From Flaviflagellibacter deserti (GTDB lineage Bacteria; Pseudomonadota; Alphaproteobacteria; Rhizobiales; Methylopilaceae), in the NCBI RefSeq assembly GCF_042652085.1, contig NZ_JBHSJF010000006.1, forward strand, positions 992,001-1,056,000: DNA of 64,000 nucleotides, in the 5' to 3' direction. The notes beneath the pieces are model-generated. The model had not been told where the DNA came from. It made no database searches and saw nothing but the letters and a program-made list of their open reading frames with translations. A program made the position numbers and the translations under genes. Positions 22,365 through 31,443 of the stretch are shown in pieces (positions within the stretch are counted from its first letter, which is position 1; the number at the start of each line of letters is the position of its first letter).

Positions 22365-23678
22365 ATGTCTCGCGCGGAATCCAACTCTGCCGGTGATTTC
22401 GGCTTTCATATCGGCCGGCGGGTCGTTGCCGGCATCCTCCTCAGCATGCTGCTCATCGTCGGGTGCGGCTCGTGGGCCGTCCTTGCCGAACTGTCGGGCG
22501 CGATCGTTGCGCAGGGCTCGGTCAAGATCGACAGGAACTTGAAGGCGATCCAGCATCGCGACGGAGGGATCATCGGCGAAATATCCGTCCGTGAAGGCGA
22601 CTTCGTCCAGAAGGGCCAGGTCCTGCTTCGTCTCGACGACGCGCAGACGCGCGCCGAACTGTCCATCATCCGCGCGCAACTGATCGAGATGACGGCCCGC
22701 CGGGCACGCCTCGCCGCCGAGCGCGACATGCTCTCCGAGCTGACTTTCCCGCAGGGTTTCGTGGAATCCTCTGCGGAAGCGTCCGCGGTCGCCACAAGCG
22801 AGACCAATCTGTTCAAGGGCAATCTCACCCACCGGCAAAGCCAGAAGGAGCAGCTCGAGCTCCGGGTCGCTCAGGTCGAAAAGGAGATCGCGGGCCTGGA
22901 AGCTCAGCGTGTCGCCAAGGTCGACGAGATCAAGCTGATCGATTCCGAGAACACCAAACTGAAGCACCTTCTTCAGAAGGGTCTGATCGAGAATCTGCGC
23001 GTCTACAACACCGATCGCGAGGCGGCCCGGCTTCTCGGCAGCCGCGGCGAGGTCGAGGCCGGCATCGCGCGCGCCAATGCGACGATGAGCGAGATCCGCC
23101 TGCAGATCATCGCTGTCGACCAGACCAGCCGCACCGAAGCCCAGCGCGAACTCAGCGCGGTCGAAGCGAAGATATCCGAGCTGAACGAACGCCGGATCGC
23201 GGTCGAGGACAGGCTGTCTCGAACAGATATCCGCGCTCCGCTCTCGGGCTACATCAACGAAGTGTCCGTCCACACCATCGGCGGTGTCATCACCCCAGCT
23301 GAACGGCTGATCACGATCGTCCCCGAGAACGCTACGCTGCGGACCGAGGCGAAGCTGATACCGGGCGATATAGATCAAGTCGCGACCGGGCAGCACGCCC
23401 GCCTTCGGTTCTCGGCATTCAACCGGAACGCCACGCCGGAATTGTCTGGACAGGTCGTCTATGTCTCACCGGCGACCACGCGGGACACGGTCACGGGCGA
23501 CATTTATTACATCGCCGATATCGAGGTATCCGCGGAAGAAATGGCCCGGCTGGGCGAGCGCAAGCTCATTCCCGGCATGCCGGTCGAGGTCTATATCTCG
23601 ACCGACCAGAGAACCGCCCTCTCCTATCTCACGAAGCCGTTCGTCGATCAGGTGAAGCGCGCCTTCCGGGAGGAATGA
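22365..23678 (+). CDS. HlyD-family periplasmic adaptor of T1SS
   Basis: This 437-residue membrane fusion protein links the ABC exporter to an outer-membrane channel. It has an N-terminal cytoplasmic stub, one transmembrane helix (about residues 20-42, VVAGILLSMLLIVGCGSWAVL), a biotinyl-lipoyl half-motif (QHRDGGIIGEISVREGDFV), a long coiled-coil hairpin (about 95-290) and a beta-barrel C-terminal part. ATG 22365 follows GAGGAGG, 11 bases after the anchored RTX gene. Length matches the HlyD/PrtE family. It closes the secretion operon. Confidence 0.95.
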   Translation: MSRAESNSAGDFGFHIGRRVVAGILLSMLLIVGCGSWAVLAELSGAIVAQGSVKIDRNLKAIQHRDGGIIGEISVREGDFVQKGQVLLRLDDAQTRAELSIIRAQLIEMTARRARLAAERDMLSELTFPQGFVESSAEASAVATSETNLFKGNLTHRQSQKEQLELRVAQVEKEIAGLEAQRVAKVDEIKLIDSENTKLKHLLQKGLIENLRVYNTDREAARLLGSRGEVEAGIARANATMSEIRLQIIAVDQTSRTEAQRELSAVEAKISELNERRIAVEDRLSRTDIRAPLSGYINEVSVHTIGGVITPAERLITIVPENATLRTEAKLIPGDIDQVATGQHARLRFSAFNRNATPELSGQVVYVSPATTRDTVTGDIYYIADIEVSAEEMARLGERKLIPGMPVEVYISTDQRTALSYLTKPFVDQVKRAFREE

Positions 23679-23722
23679 AAACGCTAGCGAATCTGGATCT
23701 GTGAAGGGGTCCGCTGGCGGCC

Positions 23723-24139
23723 TCACCCGCCGCGGAAGCCCTTAATGCGGTCGTCGCCTACGCCGATAGCCGGCTTGAACTTCGTATTGCGGACAGTTTC
23801 CAGCACCTCGTTGATGAAGCGACCGTAGTCGCCGTTGTCGTTCACGGCCTCCGAGCTCGGTGAGATCGAGCCGGCATAGGCGTTGGCGTCATCGGCCGTT
23901 GTCGCGCGGGCGCGGTACGCGGCAATGAAGACGGAATCTCCTTCCGGGTCGCGTTCTGCAATGTGCCTAGATGCACGCGCGATCTCGATCGTGCCATTTC
24001 CGTCCGGAGCCGAGAGGATGTTTAGCCCGTGGACCACCGCACTCTCGCCACGCGCATTGCGCGCGGCGTCGTGCTCGAAGACCGACTGGTCGTAGATCAG
24101 TTCGATGCTATCGCGATCGTTGACGTTCGCCTTGGCCAT
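23723..24139 (-). CDS. Hypothetical protein beside secretion locus
   Basis: This 138-residue protein has its ATG at 24139, preceded by GGAGGGG (the frame opens at 24163). It is acidic, without signal peptide or transmembrane helix, and rich in short polar stretches such as NDRDSIELIYDQS and NDNGDYGRFINEVLETV. It contains one Gly/Asp-rich end (GVGDDRIKGFRGG). No family is recognised. It converges on the adaptor gene 45 bases away, so it is not in that operon, and it faces away from the formate dehydrogenase promoter region. Confidence 0.7.
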   Translation of the reverse strand: MAKANVNDRDSIELIYDQSVFEHDAARNARGESAVVHGLNILSAPDGNGTIEIARASRHIAERDPEGDSVFIAAYRARATTADDANAYAGSISPSSEAVNDNGDYGRFINEVLETVRNTKFKPAIGVGDDRIKGFRGG

Positions 24140-24475
24140 CGTCCCCTCCGGATTCGTGTGCACCGGCTAAACGCACGGGGCGGTCTTCCGTTCACGCCCA
24201 CCGCGCGTTGAAGGGCCCGAAGCCGGCCTGACGCTTCATCGGGACACTCTATCGGGCGATCAGAACGGCCGATTAAGATGGCCAACAGGCTGCATATTGC
24301 TGCATTTGATGCAGCATAAGGCTCCTTAATGCCAATTTACCGTCATTCTTGCAGACCAAATAAAGCCAAGCACCTCTAGGCATTTAAGGCTTTGGTATCT
24401 GGTATTTTTGGTGCTGCACTGATATTTCGAAAGGCTCCAAAGTGACCCAACCAAAACAGGCAGGGCTGCAAAAAA
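24140..24475 (+). promoter_or_regulatory. Control region of NAD-linked FDH
   Basis: No gene is visible in these 336 bases. A perfect dyad TGCTGCAT-TTG-ATGCAGCA (24298-24316) is preceded by an extra half-site GCTGCAT (24289-24295), giving three related heptamers in 27 bases. Such an arrangement fits a LysR- or GntR-like operator. The right part is AT-richer and probably holds the promoter for fdh1B, whose GTG start at 24476 has only a weak ribosome site. The left end would serve the minus-strand hypothetical gene. Confidence 0.5.
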
Positions 24476-26230
24476 GTGAGCGCGCCGACCACGACGATTA
24501 GCCACTCGACCGCCGGGAAGACCGTTCCCCCGCGGAGCATCCATCCCGGTTCCGGCCGTCGCAAGACACGCGACCAGCAGAAGGGCCGCCAGGTCGATCC
24601 GCAGAGCCTGGAAGAAATTCGCAGCCTGCTCGGCACGCGCTCGCGCCAGGAAGACCTGCTGATCGAGCACCTTCACCTCATCCAGGACACCTATGGCTGC
24701 CTGCACGCCCGCCACCTCGCCGCCCTGGCGAAGGAAATGCGGATGGCTCTCGTCGAGGTGTACGAGGTCGCGTCGTTCTACGCTCATTTCGATATCGTCC
24801 TCGATGGCGAGGAAGCCCCGCCGAAGATCACGGTCCGTGTTTGTGACTCGCTGAGCTGCGCGCTCGCGGGCGCCGAACAGCTTCTCGAAGCGCTGAAGGC
24901 CGGCGTTGACGAGAGCGAAGTCCGGGTCGTCCGCGCTCCCTGCATGGGCGGCTGCCACAATGCTCCAGTCACCGCGATCGGCCACAGCCTGCATGAGAAT
25001 GCGACGGTCGAGAGCGTGAAGCACGCTGTCGAGCACGGCCACACCCATCCGCACATTCCGGACTATCTCGACTACACTGGCTATGTCGCCGGCGACGGCT
25101 ACAAGATGCTCGGCGAGTGCCTCGACGGCACACGCGACGTCGAAAGCGTTATCAAGGGCCTTGAGGATTCCGGCATCCGCGGTCTCGGCGGCGCCGGTTT
25201 CCCGACCGGCCGTAAATGGCGTTTCGTCCGCGCCGAGCCCGGCCCGCGCCTGATGGCCATCAACGGCGACGAAGGGGAGCCCGGCACGTTCAAGGACCGC
25301 CATTATCTTGAGCGTGACCCGCATCGCTTCCTCGAAGGAATGCTGATCGGCGCCTGGGCAGTCGAGGCGACTGACGTTTACATCTACCTGCGTGACGAAT
25401 ATCCGCAGTGCCGCGAAATCCTTCTGCGTGAGATCGCGAAGGTCGAGGCAGCCGGTCACGCGCCGCACACCAAGATCCATCTCCGCCGCGGCGCCGGCGC
25501 CTATATTTGCGGCGAAGAGTCGGCGATGCTCGAGAGCATCGAGGGCAAGCGCGGCCTTCCGCGCCACAAGCCGCCCTTCCCGTCCGTGGTCGGCCTGTTC
25601 GGCCGCCCGACGCTCATTAACAATGTCGAGACCGTCTTCTGGGTCCGTGAGATCCTGGAAAAGGGCGGCGCCTGGTTCGCGAGCCACGGTACCAACGGCC
25701 GCACCGGCCTGCGCACCTTCTCGGTGTCGGGCCGTGTCAAGGAGCCGGGCGTCAAGCTTTGCCCGGCCGGCATCACGCTGAAGGAACTCGTCGACCAATA
25801 TTGCGGCGGCATGGCCGACGGCCACACGCTGAAGGGCTACCTGCCGGGCGGTCCTTCGGGCGGTATCCTACCGGCTTCGATGGCCGACATCCCGCTAGAC
25901 TTCGGAACGCTGGAGCAACATGGCTCGTTCATCGGGTCTGCAGCGGTCGTCGTGCTGTCCGACAAAGACAATATGCGTGACGTCGCTCTCAACCTTCTGA
26001 AGTTCTTCGAGGACGAGAGCTGCGGCCAGTGCACACCGTGCCGCGTTGGTACTGAAAAGGCCGTGCATCTAATCAGCCAGCCGAAATGGGACGAGGAACT
26101 CCTTGTCGAACTCGGCAAGGTCATGGGCGACGCGTCGATTTGCGGCCTCGGCCAGGCGGCGATGAACCCGATCAAACAGGTCATGAAACATTTCCGCGGC
26201 GATTTCGCGTCGCTGCAGGCGGCGGAGTAA
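24476..26230 (+). CDS. fdh1B: NAD-linked formate dehydrogenase beta subunit (NuoEF)
   Basis: This 584-residue fused diaphorase subunit passes electrons from the catalytic subunit to NAD+. The N-terminal NuoE-like part (about 45-185) holds a 2Fe-2S site (CDSLSCALAG, then CMGGCHNAP). The NuoF-like part (about 215-560) has the FMN/NAD motif GLGGAGFPTGRKW, RGAGAYICGEES, and a 4Fe-4S site ESCGQCTPCR with a late Cys (ASICGLGQ). The start is GTG 24476; the conserved KGRQVDP stretch near residue 36 agrees with an N-terminus this long. The same fusion is known for tungsten FDH1 of Methylorubrum extorquens. The catalytic subunit follows 9 bases downstream. Confidence 0.95.
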   Translation: MSAPTTTISHSTAGKTVPPRSIHPGSGRRKTRDQQKGRQVDPQSLEEIRSLLGTRSRQEDLLIEHLHLIQDTYGCLHARHLAALAKEMRMALVEVYEVASFYAHFDIVLDGEEAPPKITVRVCDSLSCALAGAEQLLEALKAGVDESEVRVVRAPCMGGCHNAPVTAIGHSLHENATVESVKHAVEHGHTHPHIPDYLDYTGYVAGDGYKMLGECLDGTRDVESVIKGLEDSGIRGLGGAGFPTGRKWRFVRAEPGPRLMAINGDEGEPGTFKDRHYLERDPHRFLEGMLIGAWAVEATDVYIYLRDEYPQCREILLREIAKVEAAGHAPHTKIHLRRGAGAYICGEESAMLESIEGKRGLPRHKPPFPSVVGLFGRPTLINNVETVFWVREILEKGGAWFASHGTNGRTGLRTFSVSGRVKEPGVKLCPAGITLKELVDQYCGGMADGHTLKGYLPGGPSGGILPASMADIPLDFGTLEQHGSFIGSAAVVVLSDKDNMRDVALNLLKFFEDESCGQCTPCRVGTEKAVHLISQPKWDEELLVELGKVMGDASICGLGQAAMNPIKQVMKHFRGDFASLQAAE

Positions 26231-26239
26231 GAGGCAAAC

Positions 26240-29014
26240 ATGCTCGACGGCATCACCTTTACCCTCGACGGCAAGGAAGTCACCGCCGGCCCCGGCGAAA
26301 CGATTTGGCAAGTCGCCAATCGTCAGGGCACGGAAATCCCGCATCTCTGCTACAGCCCGAAGCCCGGCTATCGCCCGGACGGCAATTGCCGCGCCTGCAT
26401 GGTCGAGGTGGAAGGCGAGCGCGTACTGGCTGCCTCCTGCGTGCGCACCCCTTCGCCGGGCATGAAGGTGCATTCGGCTTCCGAGCGCGCGAAGACCTCG
26501 CGCAAGCTGGTGTTCGAGCTCCTGGTCGCTGACCAGCCCGAGCGCGAGACCTCGCAGGATCCGAACTCCAGCTTCTGGAACTGGGCCGACAGGGTCGAAG
26601 TGGCGGACAGCCGCTTCCCGGAACTGGGGCGTCCGAATAAAGTCGACGACTTCTCGCACCCGGCGATGGCCGTGCAGCTCGACGCCTGCATCCACTGCAA
26701 TCTCTGCGTCCGCGCCTGCCGTGAAGTTCAGGTCAACGACGTCATCGGCATGGCCGGCCGCGGCCATCTCGAGCAGATCGTGTTCGACTTCAACGACCCG
26801 ATGGGCGATTCGACCTGCGTCGCCTGCGGCGAGTGCGTCCAGGCCTGCCCGACCGGCGCTCTGATGCCGGCCACCCTGATCGACGCGGAAGGCACCTACA
26901 CCAATGCGCCGGACCGCGAAGTCAATTCGGTCTGCCCATACTGCGGCGTCGGCTGCCAGCTGACCTATCAGATCCACGACGACAAGATAGTCGCCGTCGA
27001 AGGCCGTGACGGCCCGGCGAACCAGAACCGCCTCTGCGTGAAGGGCCGCTTCGGCTTCGACTACGCCCATCACCCCGATCGTCTGACCGTGCCGCTGATC
27101 CGCAAGGAAGGCGTTTCCAAACACGACGTCGACATCGACCCGATGAACCCCTTCACCCATTTCCGGGAAGCGACCTGGGAAGAGGCTCTTGCGGTCGCCT
27201 CCGGCGGTCTCGCCAAGATCCGCGACGAGCGCGGCGGCAATGCACTGGCCGGCTTCGGCTCGGCCAAGGGTTCGAACGAAGAGGCCTATCTCTTCCAGAA
27301 GCTTGTCCGTACCGGCTTCGGCACCAACAACGTCGACCACTGCACCCGTCTTTGCCACGCCTCGTCGGTATCGGCGCTGATCGAGGGCGTTGGTTCGGGC
27401 GCGGTGTCGGCTCCGTTCATGGCGGCTGAAGACGCTGAAGTGATTGTTGTCATCGGCGCCAACCCGACCGAGAACCACCCGGTCGCGGCGACCTTCTTCA
27501 AGAACGCCGCGGAGCGTGGCGCGAAGCTGATCGTGATGGACCCGCGCGGCGTCGCCCTGTCACGTCACGCCACGCACATGCTGCAGTTCAAGCCGGGACG
27601 CGACGTCTCGATGCTGAACGCGATGCTGCACACGATCATCGAGGAAGGCCTCTACGACAAGCAGTACGTCCAGGCGAACACCGAGGATTTCGAGAAGCTC
27701 GCCGAGAACGTCAAGAACTACCCGCCGGAAGAGATGGAGAAGATCTGCGGCATTCCCGCCGAGACGCTTCGCGAGGTCGCACGGCTCTACGCCCGCGCTG
27801 AATCCTCGATCATCTTCTGGGGCATGGGCGTTTCGCAGCACATCCACGGCACGGACAACAGCCGCTGCCTGATCGCGCTGTCGCTCGTCACCGGCCAGAT
27901 CGGCCGCCCCGGCACCGGCCTGCACCCGCTGCGCGGCCAGAACAACGTCCAGGGCGCCTCCGACGCCGGCCTGATCCCGATGTTCTACCCGGATTACAAG
28001 TCGGTCGAAGACCCGGAGGTTCAGGCCTTCTACGAGAAGTACTGGAACACCAAGCTCGATCCGAAGCGCGGCCTGACCGTCGTCGAGATCATGGATGCGA
28101 TCCATGCCGGCAAGATCACCGGCTGCTACATCGAGGGCGAGAACCCGGCGATGTCGGATCCGGACGTGAACCACGCCCGCGAAGCGCTGGCCATGCTCGA
28201 CCACCTCGTCGTCCAGGACATCTTCCTGACCGAGACGGCGAAGTATGCGGACGTCGTGCTCCCCGCTTCCGCCTGGCCGGAGAAGGACGGCACGGTCATC
28301 AACACCAACCGCCAGGTCCAGATGGGCCGCGCGGCGGTGCCGCTGCCCGGCAAGGCTCGCCAGGACCTCTGGATCATCCAGGATATGGCGCGCGGTCTCG
28401 GCCTCGACTGGAACTACGGCCACGTCTCCGAGGTGTTCACCGAGATGGTCGGCGCGATGCCGTCGCTCGCGAACATCAGCTGGGAACGCGTTGACCGCGA
28501 AGAGTCGGTCACCTACCCGGTCGACAGCCCGAACGAGCCCGGCCATGACATCGTGTTCGGCAACGGCTTCCCGACCAAGACCGGTCGCGGCAAGTTCGTC
28601 CCGGCCAAGCTGATCAACCCGGCCGAGACCCCGGACCTCGACTACCCGCTGGTCCTTACCACCGGCCGTCAGCTTGAGCATTGGCACACGGGTTCGATGA
28701 CCCGCCGCTCCAACGTTCTCGACGCGGTCGAGCCGGAGGCGGTGGCCTATATGTCGCCGCACGACCTGACGCGCGCCGGCATCAAGACCGGCGAGTACAT
28801 GCTGGTGTCGAGTCGCCGCGGCACGATCCGCCTCAAGGCGCGCATCGACGACCGCATGCCGGTCGGCCTCGTCTTCATCCCGTTCGCCTATGCGGAAGCT
28901 GCCGCGAACATGCTGACGAACCCGCAGCTCGACCCGTTCGGCAAGATCCCGGAGTTCAAGTATTGCGCGATCAAGATCGAGCGCGATCTGGCTCCGGCCG
29001 AAGCCGCCGAATAA
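26240..29014 (+). CDS. fdh1A: NAD-linked formate dehydrogenase catalytic alpha subunit
   Basis: This 924-residue soluble enzyme oxidises formate. The N-terminal NuoG-like part carries a 2Fe-2S cluster (CYSPKPGYRPDGNCRACM), then two 4Fe-4S ferredoxin sites (CIHCNLCVRACR, CVACGECVQACP). The molybdopterin part begins with a 4Fe-4S site (CPYCGVGC and a later Cys, RLCVKG) and has Cys372 (RLCHASS) as Mo/W ligand. There is no TAT signal, so it is cytoplasmic. Co-location with a tungstate-type importer suggests a W enzyme as in Methylorubrum FDH1, but metal choice cannot be read from sequence. A strong terminator follows. Confidence 0.95.
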   Translation: MLDGITFTLDGKEVTAGPGETIWQVANRQGTEIPHLCYSPKPGYRPDGNCRACMVEVEGERVLAASCVRTPSPGMKVHSASERAKTSRKLVFELLVADQPERETSQDPNSSFWNWADRVEVADSRFPELGRPNKVDDFSHPAMAVQLDACIHCNLCVRACREVQVNDVIGMAGRGHLEQIVFDFNDPMGDSTCVACGECVQACPTGALMPATLIDAEGTYTNAPDREVNSVCPYCGVGCQLTYQIHDDKIVAVEGRDGPANQNRLCVKGRFGFDYAHHPDRLTVPLIRKEGVSKHDVDIDPMNPFTHFREATWEEALAVASGGLAKIRDERGGNALAGFGSAKGSNEEAYLFQKLVRTGFGTNNVDHCTRLCHASSVSALIEGVGSGAVSAPFMAAEDAEVIVVIGANPTENHPVAATFFKNAAERGAKLIVMDPRGVALSRHATHMLQFKPGRDVSMLNAMLHTIIEEGLYDKQYVQANTEDFEKLAENVKNYPPEEMEKICGIPAETLREVARLYARAESSIIFWGMGVSQHIHGTDNSRCLIALSLVTGQIGRPGTGLHPLRGQNNVQGASDAGLIPMFYPDYKSVEDPEVQAFYEKYWNTKLDPKRGLTVVEIMDAIHAGKITGCYIEGENPAMSDPDVNHAREALAMLDHLVVQDIFLTETAKYADVVLPASAWPEKDGTVINTNRQVQMGRAAVPLPGKARQDLWIIQDMARGLGLDWNYGHVSEVFTEMVGAMPSLANISWERVDREESVTYPVDSPNEPGHDIVFGNGFPTKTGRGKFVPAKLINPAETPDLDYPLVLTTGRQLEHWHTGSMTRRSNVLDAVEPEAVAYMSPHDLTRAGIKTGEYMLVSSRRGTIRLKARIDDRMPVGLVFIPFAYAEAAANMLTNPQLDPFGKIPEFKYCAIKIERDLAPAEAAE

Positions 29015-29030
29015 GAGCACTCGCTGAACG

Positions 29031-29060
29031 AAAAAGGGCGCCCCTGCGGGCGCCCTTTTT
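29031..29060. terminator. Bidirectional terminator fdh1A / modA-like
   Basis: 13-bp perfect stem AAAAAGGGCGCCC / GGGCGCCCTTTTT with a CTGC loop between two convergent genes. The A-run and U-run make it functional in both directions. Confidence 0.95.
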
Positions 29061-29082
29061 GTTTGGCTTTCGGCCTCTTCCG

Positions 29083-29877
29083 CTATTTGGACGGAGCGCT
29101 GAAACCGAAGTCCTTGAGGACCGATTGTCCGGCCGGCGACAGGATGAAGTCCGCAAGCTTCTGCGCGTCGGGATTGGTAGAGAGAACGATCATTCCGTAG
29201 ACCGCGCCAACCTCCAGACTAGCCGGAATCGCGATCGTCTGCAGGCTCGGTACCTCCTTCGCTGCCACCACGGCATTGGTGCAGTAGGTCAGGAAGATAT
29301 CGGCCTGTTTCTCCCCCATGATGAACCCATAGGACGAACGGCCTTCCGGCGGTTTCACGGAGTTCGGGCCGCCGGTCAGTTGCAGGGCCTTGGCCTTGAG
29401 TGTCGCGGTCGAACCCGCCTTCAGTGCGTCGGCCTTGTCGAACAGAGCGAACGCATAATCGCCGGCCGGATCCGATTTTGGAGTCGAAGTCGCAACCCCG
29501 ATTTTCGGATCGAGCAGCGTATCGAGCAGGCTGTCCGACGTGACCGCGAGTTCGGGCTGCGCGAGCGCGCAGAGTGTGTTGTGAGTGAACGGCTTCGCAT
29601 CTCCGCCCTTGGCCGCCGCAACCGCCTTGGGGTGCTCCAGATTGGCGGAGGTGAAGATGTCCGTCGGATCACCCGATAGGATTTTATCCTTCATCAGGCC
29701 CGAAGCACCGAATTCCGGGTCGACCTTCGCGCCGGACTGAGCCTCGAACGCGGCGATCAATCGGGTGAACGCGGGCTTGAGGCTGCCGGCCGATTTCAAC
29801 AGCACGGGCTCGGCCGAAGCCGAGCCCGCGAAGGTCATCGCCACGGCGAGCAGGAGCCCGACGCGGCCCGGGCTCAC
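29083..29877 (-). CDS. ModA-like oxyanion-binding protein
   Basis: This 264-residue periplasmic binding protein has a signal peptide (about 1-22, ASA). The molybdate-type ligand fold is seen as LLKSAGSLKPAFTRLIAAFE, FGASGLMKDKI and DIFTSANLEHP. The GTG start at 29877 overlaps the tupA stop (GTGA), so the two are translationally coupled. It therefore provides the tup permease with a second binding protein, probably with different oxyanion preference. Sequence features sit in the ModA/Wtp-like superfamily, but ligand choice is inferred. No separate modBC lies nearby. Confidence 0.82.
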   Translation of the reverse strand: MSPGRVGLLLAVAMTFAGSASAEPVLLKSAGSLKPAFTRLIAAFEAQSGAKVDPEFGASGLMKDKILSGDPTDIFTSANLEHPKAVAAAKGGDAKPFTHNTLCALAQPELAVTSDSLLDTLLDPKIGVATSTPKSDPAGDYAFALFDKADALKAGSTATLKAKALQLTGGPNSVKPPEGRSSYGFIMGEKQADIFLTYCTNAVVAAKEVPSLQTIAIPASLEVGAVYGMIVLSTNPDAQKLADFILSPAGQSVLKDFGFSAPSK

Positions 29878-30701
29878 GACGAGCCCTTCGCGTTCGGGAA
29901 GAACAACTGCTGGTCGTTGATCTTATAGCCAGCGATGACCTTCTGGCCCTCGTCGGAGACCAGCCAGTCGATGAAGGCCTGGCCGTCGGCCTTCTTCACG
30001 CTCGGGAATTTCTCGGGGTTCACCAGAATGACGCCGTACTGGTTGAACAGCTTGGTGTCGCCCTCGACGGCGATATCGAGATCACCCCGGTTCTTGAAGG
30101 CGAGCCAGGTACCGCGGTCGGCCAGCGTGTAGGCGTTCATGGAGGCCGAGGTGTTCAGCGTCGGGCCCATGCCGGAGCCGGTCGACTTGTACCAGTCGGC
30201 GCCGGACTTCGGATCGAGGCCGGCCTGCTTCCAGAGGCGCTTCTCGGCCTTGTCGGTGCCGGAATCGTCGCCGCGCGAGGCGAACGGAGCCTTGGCTTCG
30301 GCGATCTTCTTGAACGCCGCGACAACGTCCTTCGTGCCTTTCACGCCGGCCGGGTCGGACTTCGGGCCGACGACGACGAAGTCGTTGTACATGACCGGGA
30401 AGCGCTTCACGCCCGCGCCCTCGGCGACGAACTTCTCTTCCGACGGCGTGTCGTGCACGAACACCACATCGGCATCCCCCCGACGGCCGGTATCGAGCGC
30501 CTGGCCGGTGCCCTGGGCGATGACGCGAACCTCGATGCCGGTCTTCTCCTTGAACTTCGGCAGGAGATAGCCGAACAAGCCGGACTGCTCGGTCGAGGTG
30601 GTCGACGCCACCGTGATGAAGCGATCCTGCGCAAGTACGGGGGTCGTGATCGCGCCCAACGCGACGACTGCCGCGGCGGCCCAATTCTTGAAGTGGAACA
30701 T
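29874..30701 (-). CDS. tupA: Tungstate ABC transporter binding protein
   Basis: This 275-residue periplasmic protein shows TupA hallmarks: ASTTSTEQSGLF after the signal peptide, GTGQALDTGRRGDADVVFVHD, and MYNDFVVVGP. TupA binds tungstate with very high selectivity over molybdate. The start is ATG 30701 with AGGGAGA upstream; a GTG at 30728 would overlap the tupC stop but lacks spacing. A signal peptide ends near VLAQ. It is the third gene of the tupBCA order on the minus strand. Confidence 0.93.
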   Translation of the reverse strand: MFHFKNWAAAAVVALGAITTPVLAQDRFITVASTTSTEQSGLFGYLLPKFKEKTGIEVRVIAQGTGQALDTGRRGDADVVFVHDTPSEEKFVAEGAGVKRFPVMYNDFVVVGPKSDPAGVKGTKDVVAAFKKIAEAKAPFASRGDDSGTDKAEKRLWKQAGLDPKSGADWYKSTGSGMGPTLNTSASMNAYTLADRGTWLAFKNRGDLDIAVEGDTKLFNQYGVILVNPEKFPSVKKADGQAFIDWLVSDEGQKVIAGYKINDQQLFFPNAKGSS

Positions 30702-30724
30702 CGGTCGTCTCCCTGTTTTTCGGT

Positions 30725-31441
30725 TCACCAGAGCAGATCGCCGTTGAGAAACGCGGCTGCTTCCGGGGTCTGGGGTTTCTCGAAGAATGCGGGTGCCGGC
30801 GTCTGCTCACGCAGCCGGCCGCCATGAAAGAACAGGACTTCGCCGGCGAGTCGCCGCGCCTGCCCGAGATCGTGTGTAGCCATCACGATCTTCACGCCCT
30901 CGCGGGCGATCACGGTGATCATCTCCTCAACCGCTCTGGTGCCACTGGGATCGAGGGCGGAGGTCGGCTCGTCGAGGAACAGGACCTGTGGGTTGAGCGC
31001 CCAGGCGCGGGCTATGGCGAGCCGTTGCTGTTCGCCGCCGGACAACAGGCGCGCTGGCCGCGCGGCGATGGCACCAAGGCCGAAACGTTCGAGCGCGGCA
31101 TCTGCTCGCGCACCACGTTCGGAACGTGGTGCCCCCGCAAGCGCCAGGGCGTGAATGACATTGGCGCGGGCCGAGCGGCGCAGCAGCACTGGCCGCTGCA
31201 GCACCATGGCCTGCGCGCGGCCAGCCGGGCCGCTCCACTCGACGCTGCCGGACGTCGGCTGGAGAAGGCCATGGCAGATGCGCAGGAACAGGCTTTTCCC
31301 GGCGCCGTTTGGACCCATGATCATGCTCGGCACGCCGGGCATCAGGTCTGCCGTCACATCCTTGAGTAGATCGCGACCGCGTACGTTGAGCCCAACAGAG
31401 CGGCAACGAAGCGGAAGGATCGAGAGCGGACCGCGCATCAC
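30725..31441 (-). CDS. tupC: Tungstate ABC transporter ATPase
   Basis: This 238-residue cytoplasmic ATPase has Walker A GPNGAGKSLFLR, Q-loop region MVLQRPVLLRRSA, signature LLSGGEQQRLAIARAW, Walker B VLFLDEP and switch His (MATHD). It starts at GTG 31441 or ATG 31438, right after the permease stop. Its length is that of the TupC/WtpC class without a C-terminal regulatory TOBE domain, so trans-inhibition by oxyanion is unlikely to act on this subunit. Confidence 0.92.
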   Translation of the reverse strand: MMRGPLSILPLRCRSVGLNVRGRDLLKDVTADLMPGVPSMIMGPNGAGKSLFLRICHGLLQPTSGSVEWSGPAGRAQAMVLQRPVLLRRSARANVIHALALAGAPRSERGARADAALERFGLGAIAARPARLLSGGEQQRLAIARAWALNPQVLFLDEPTSALDPSGTRAVEEMITVIAREGVKIVMATHDLGQARRLAGEVLFFHGGRLREQTPAPAFFEKPQTPEAAAFLNGDLLW

Positions 31442-31443
31442 GC

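Noticed and set aside
24326..25825. Antisense frame of 499 codons over fdh1B
   Set aside because: Complete shadow of the fused NuoEF-like subunit.
29083..29877. Canonical modA with modBC
   Set aside because: Only the binding protein is present and it is coupled to tupA, so it was called ModA-like without a gene symbol.
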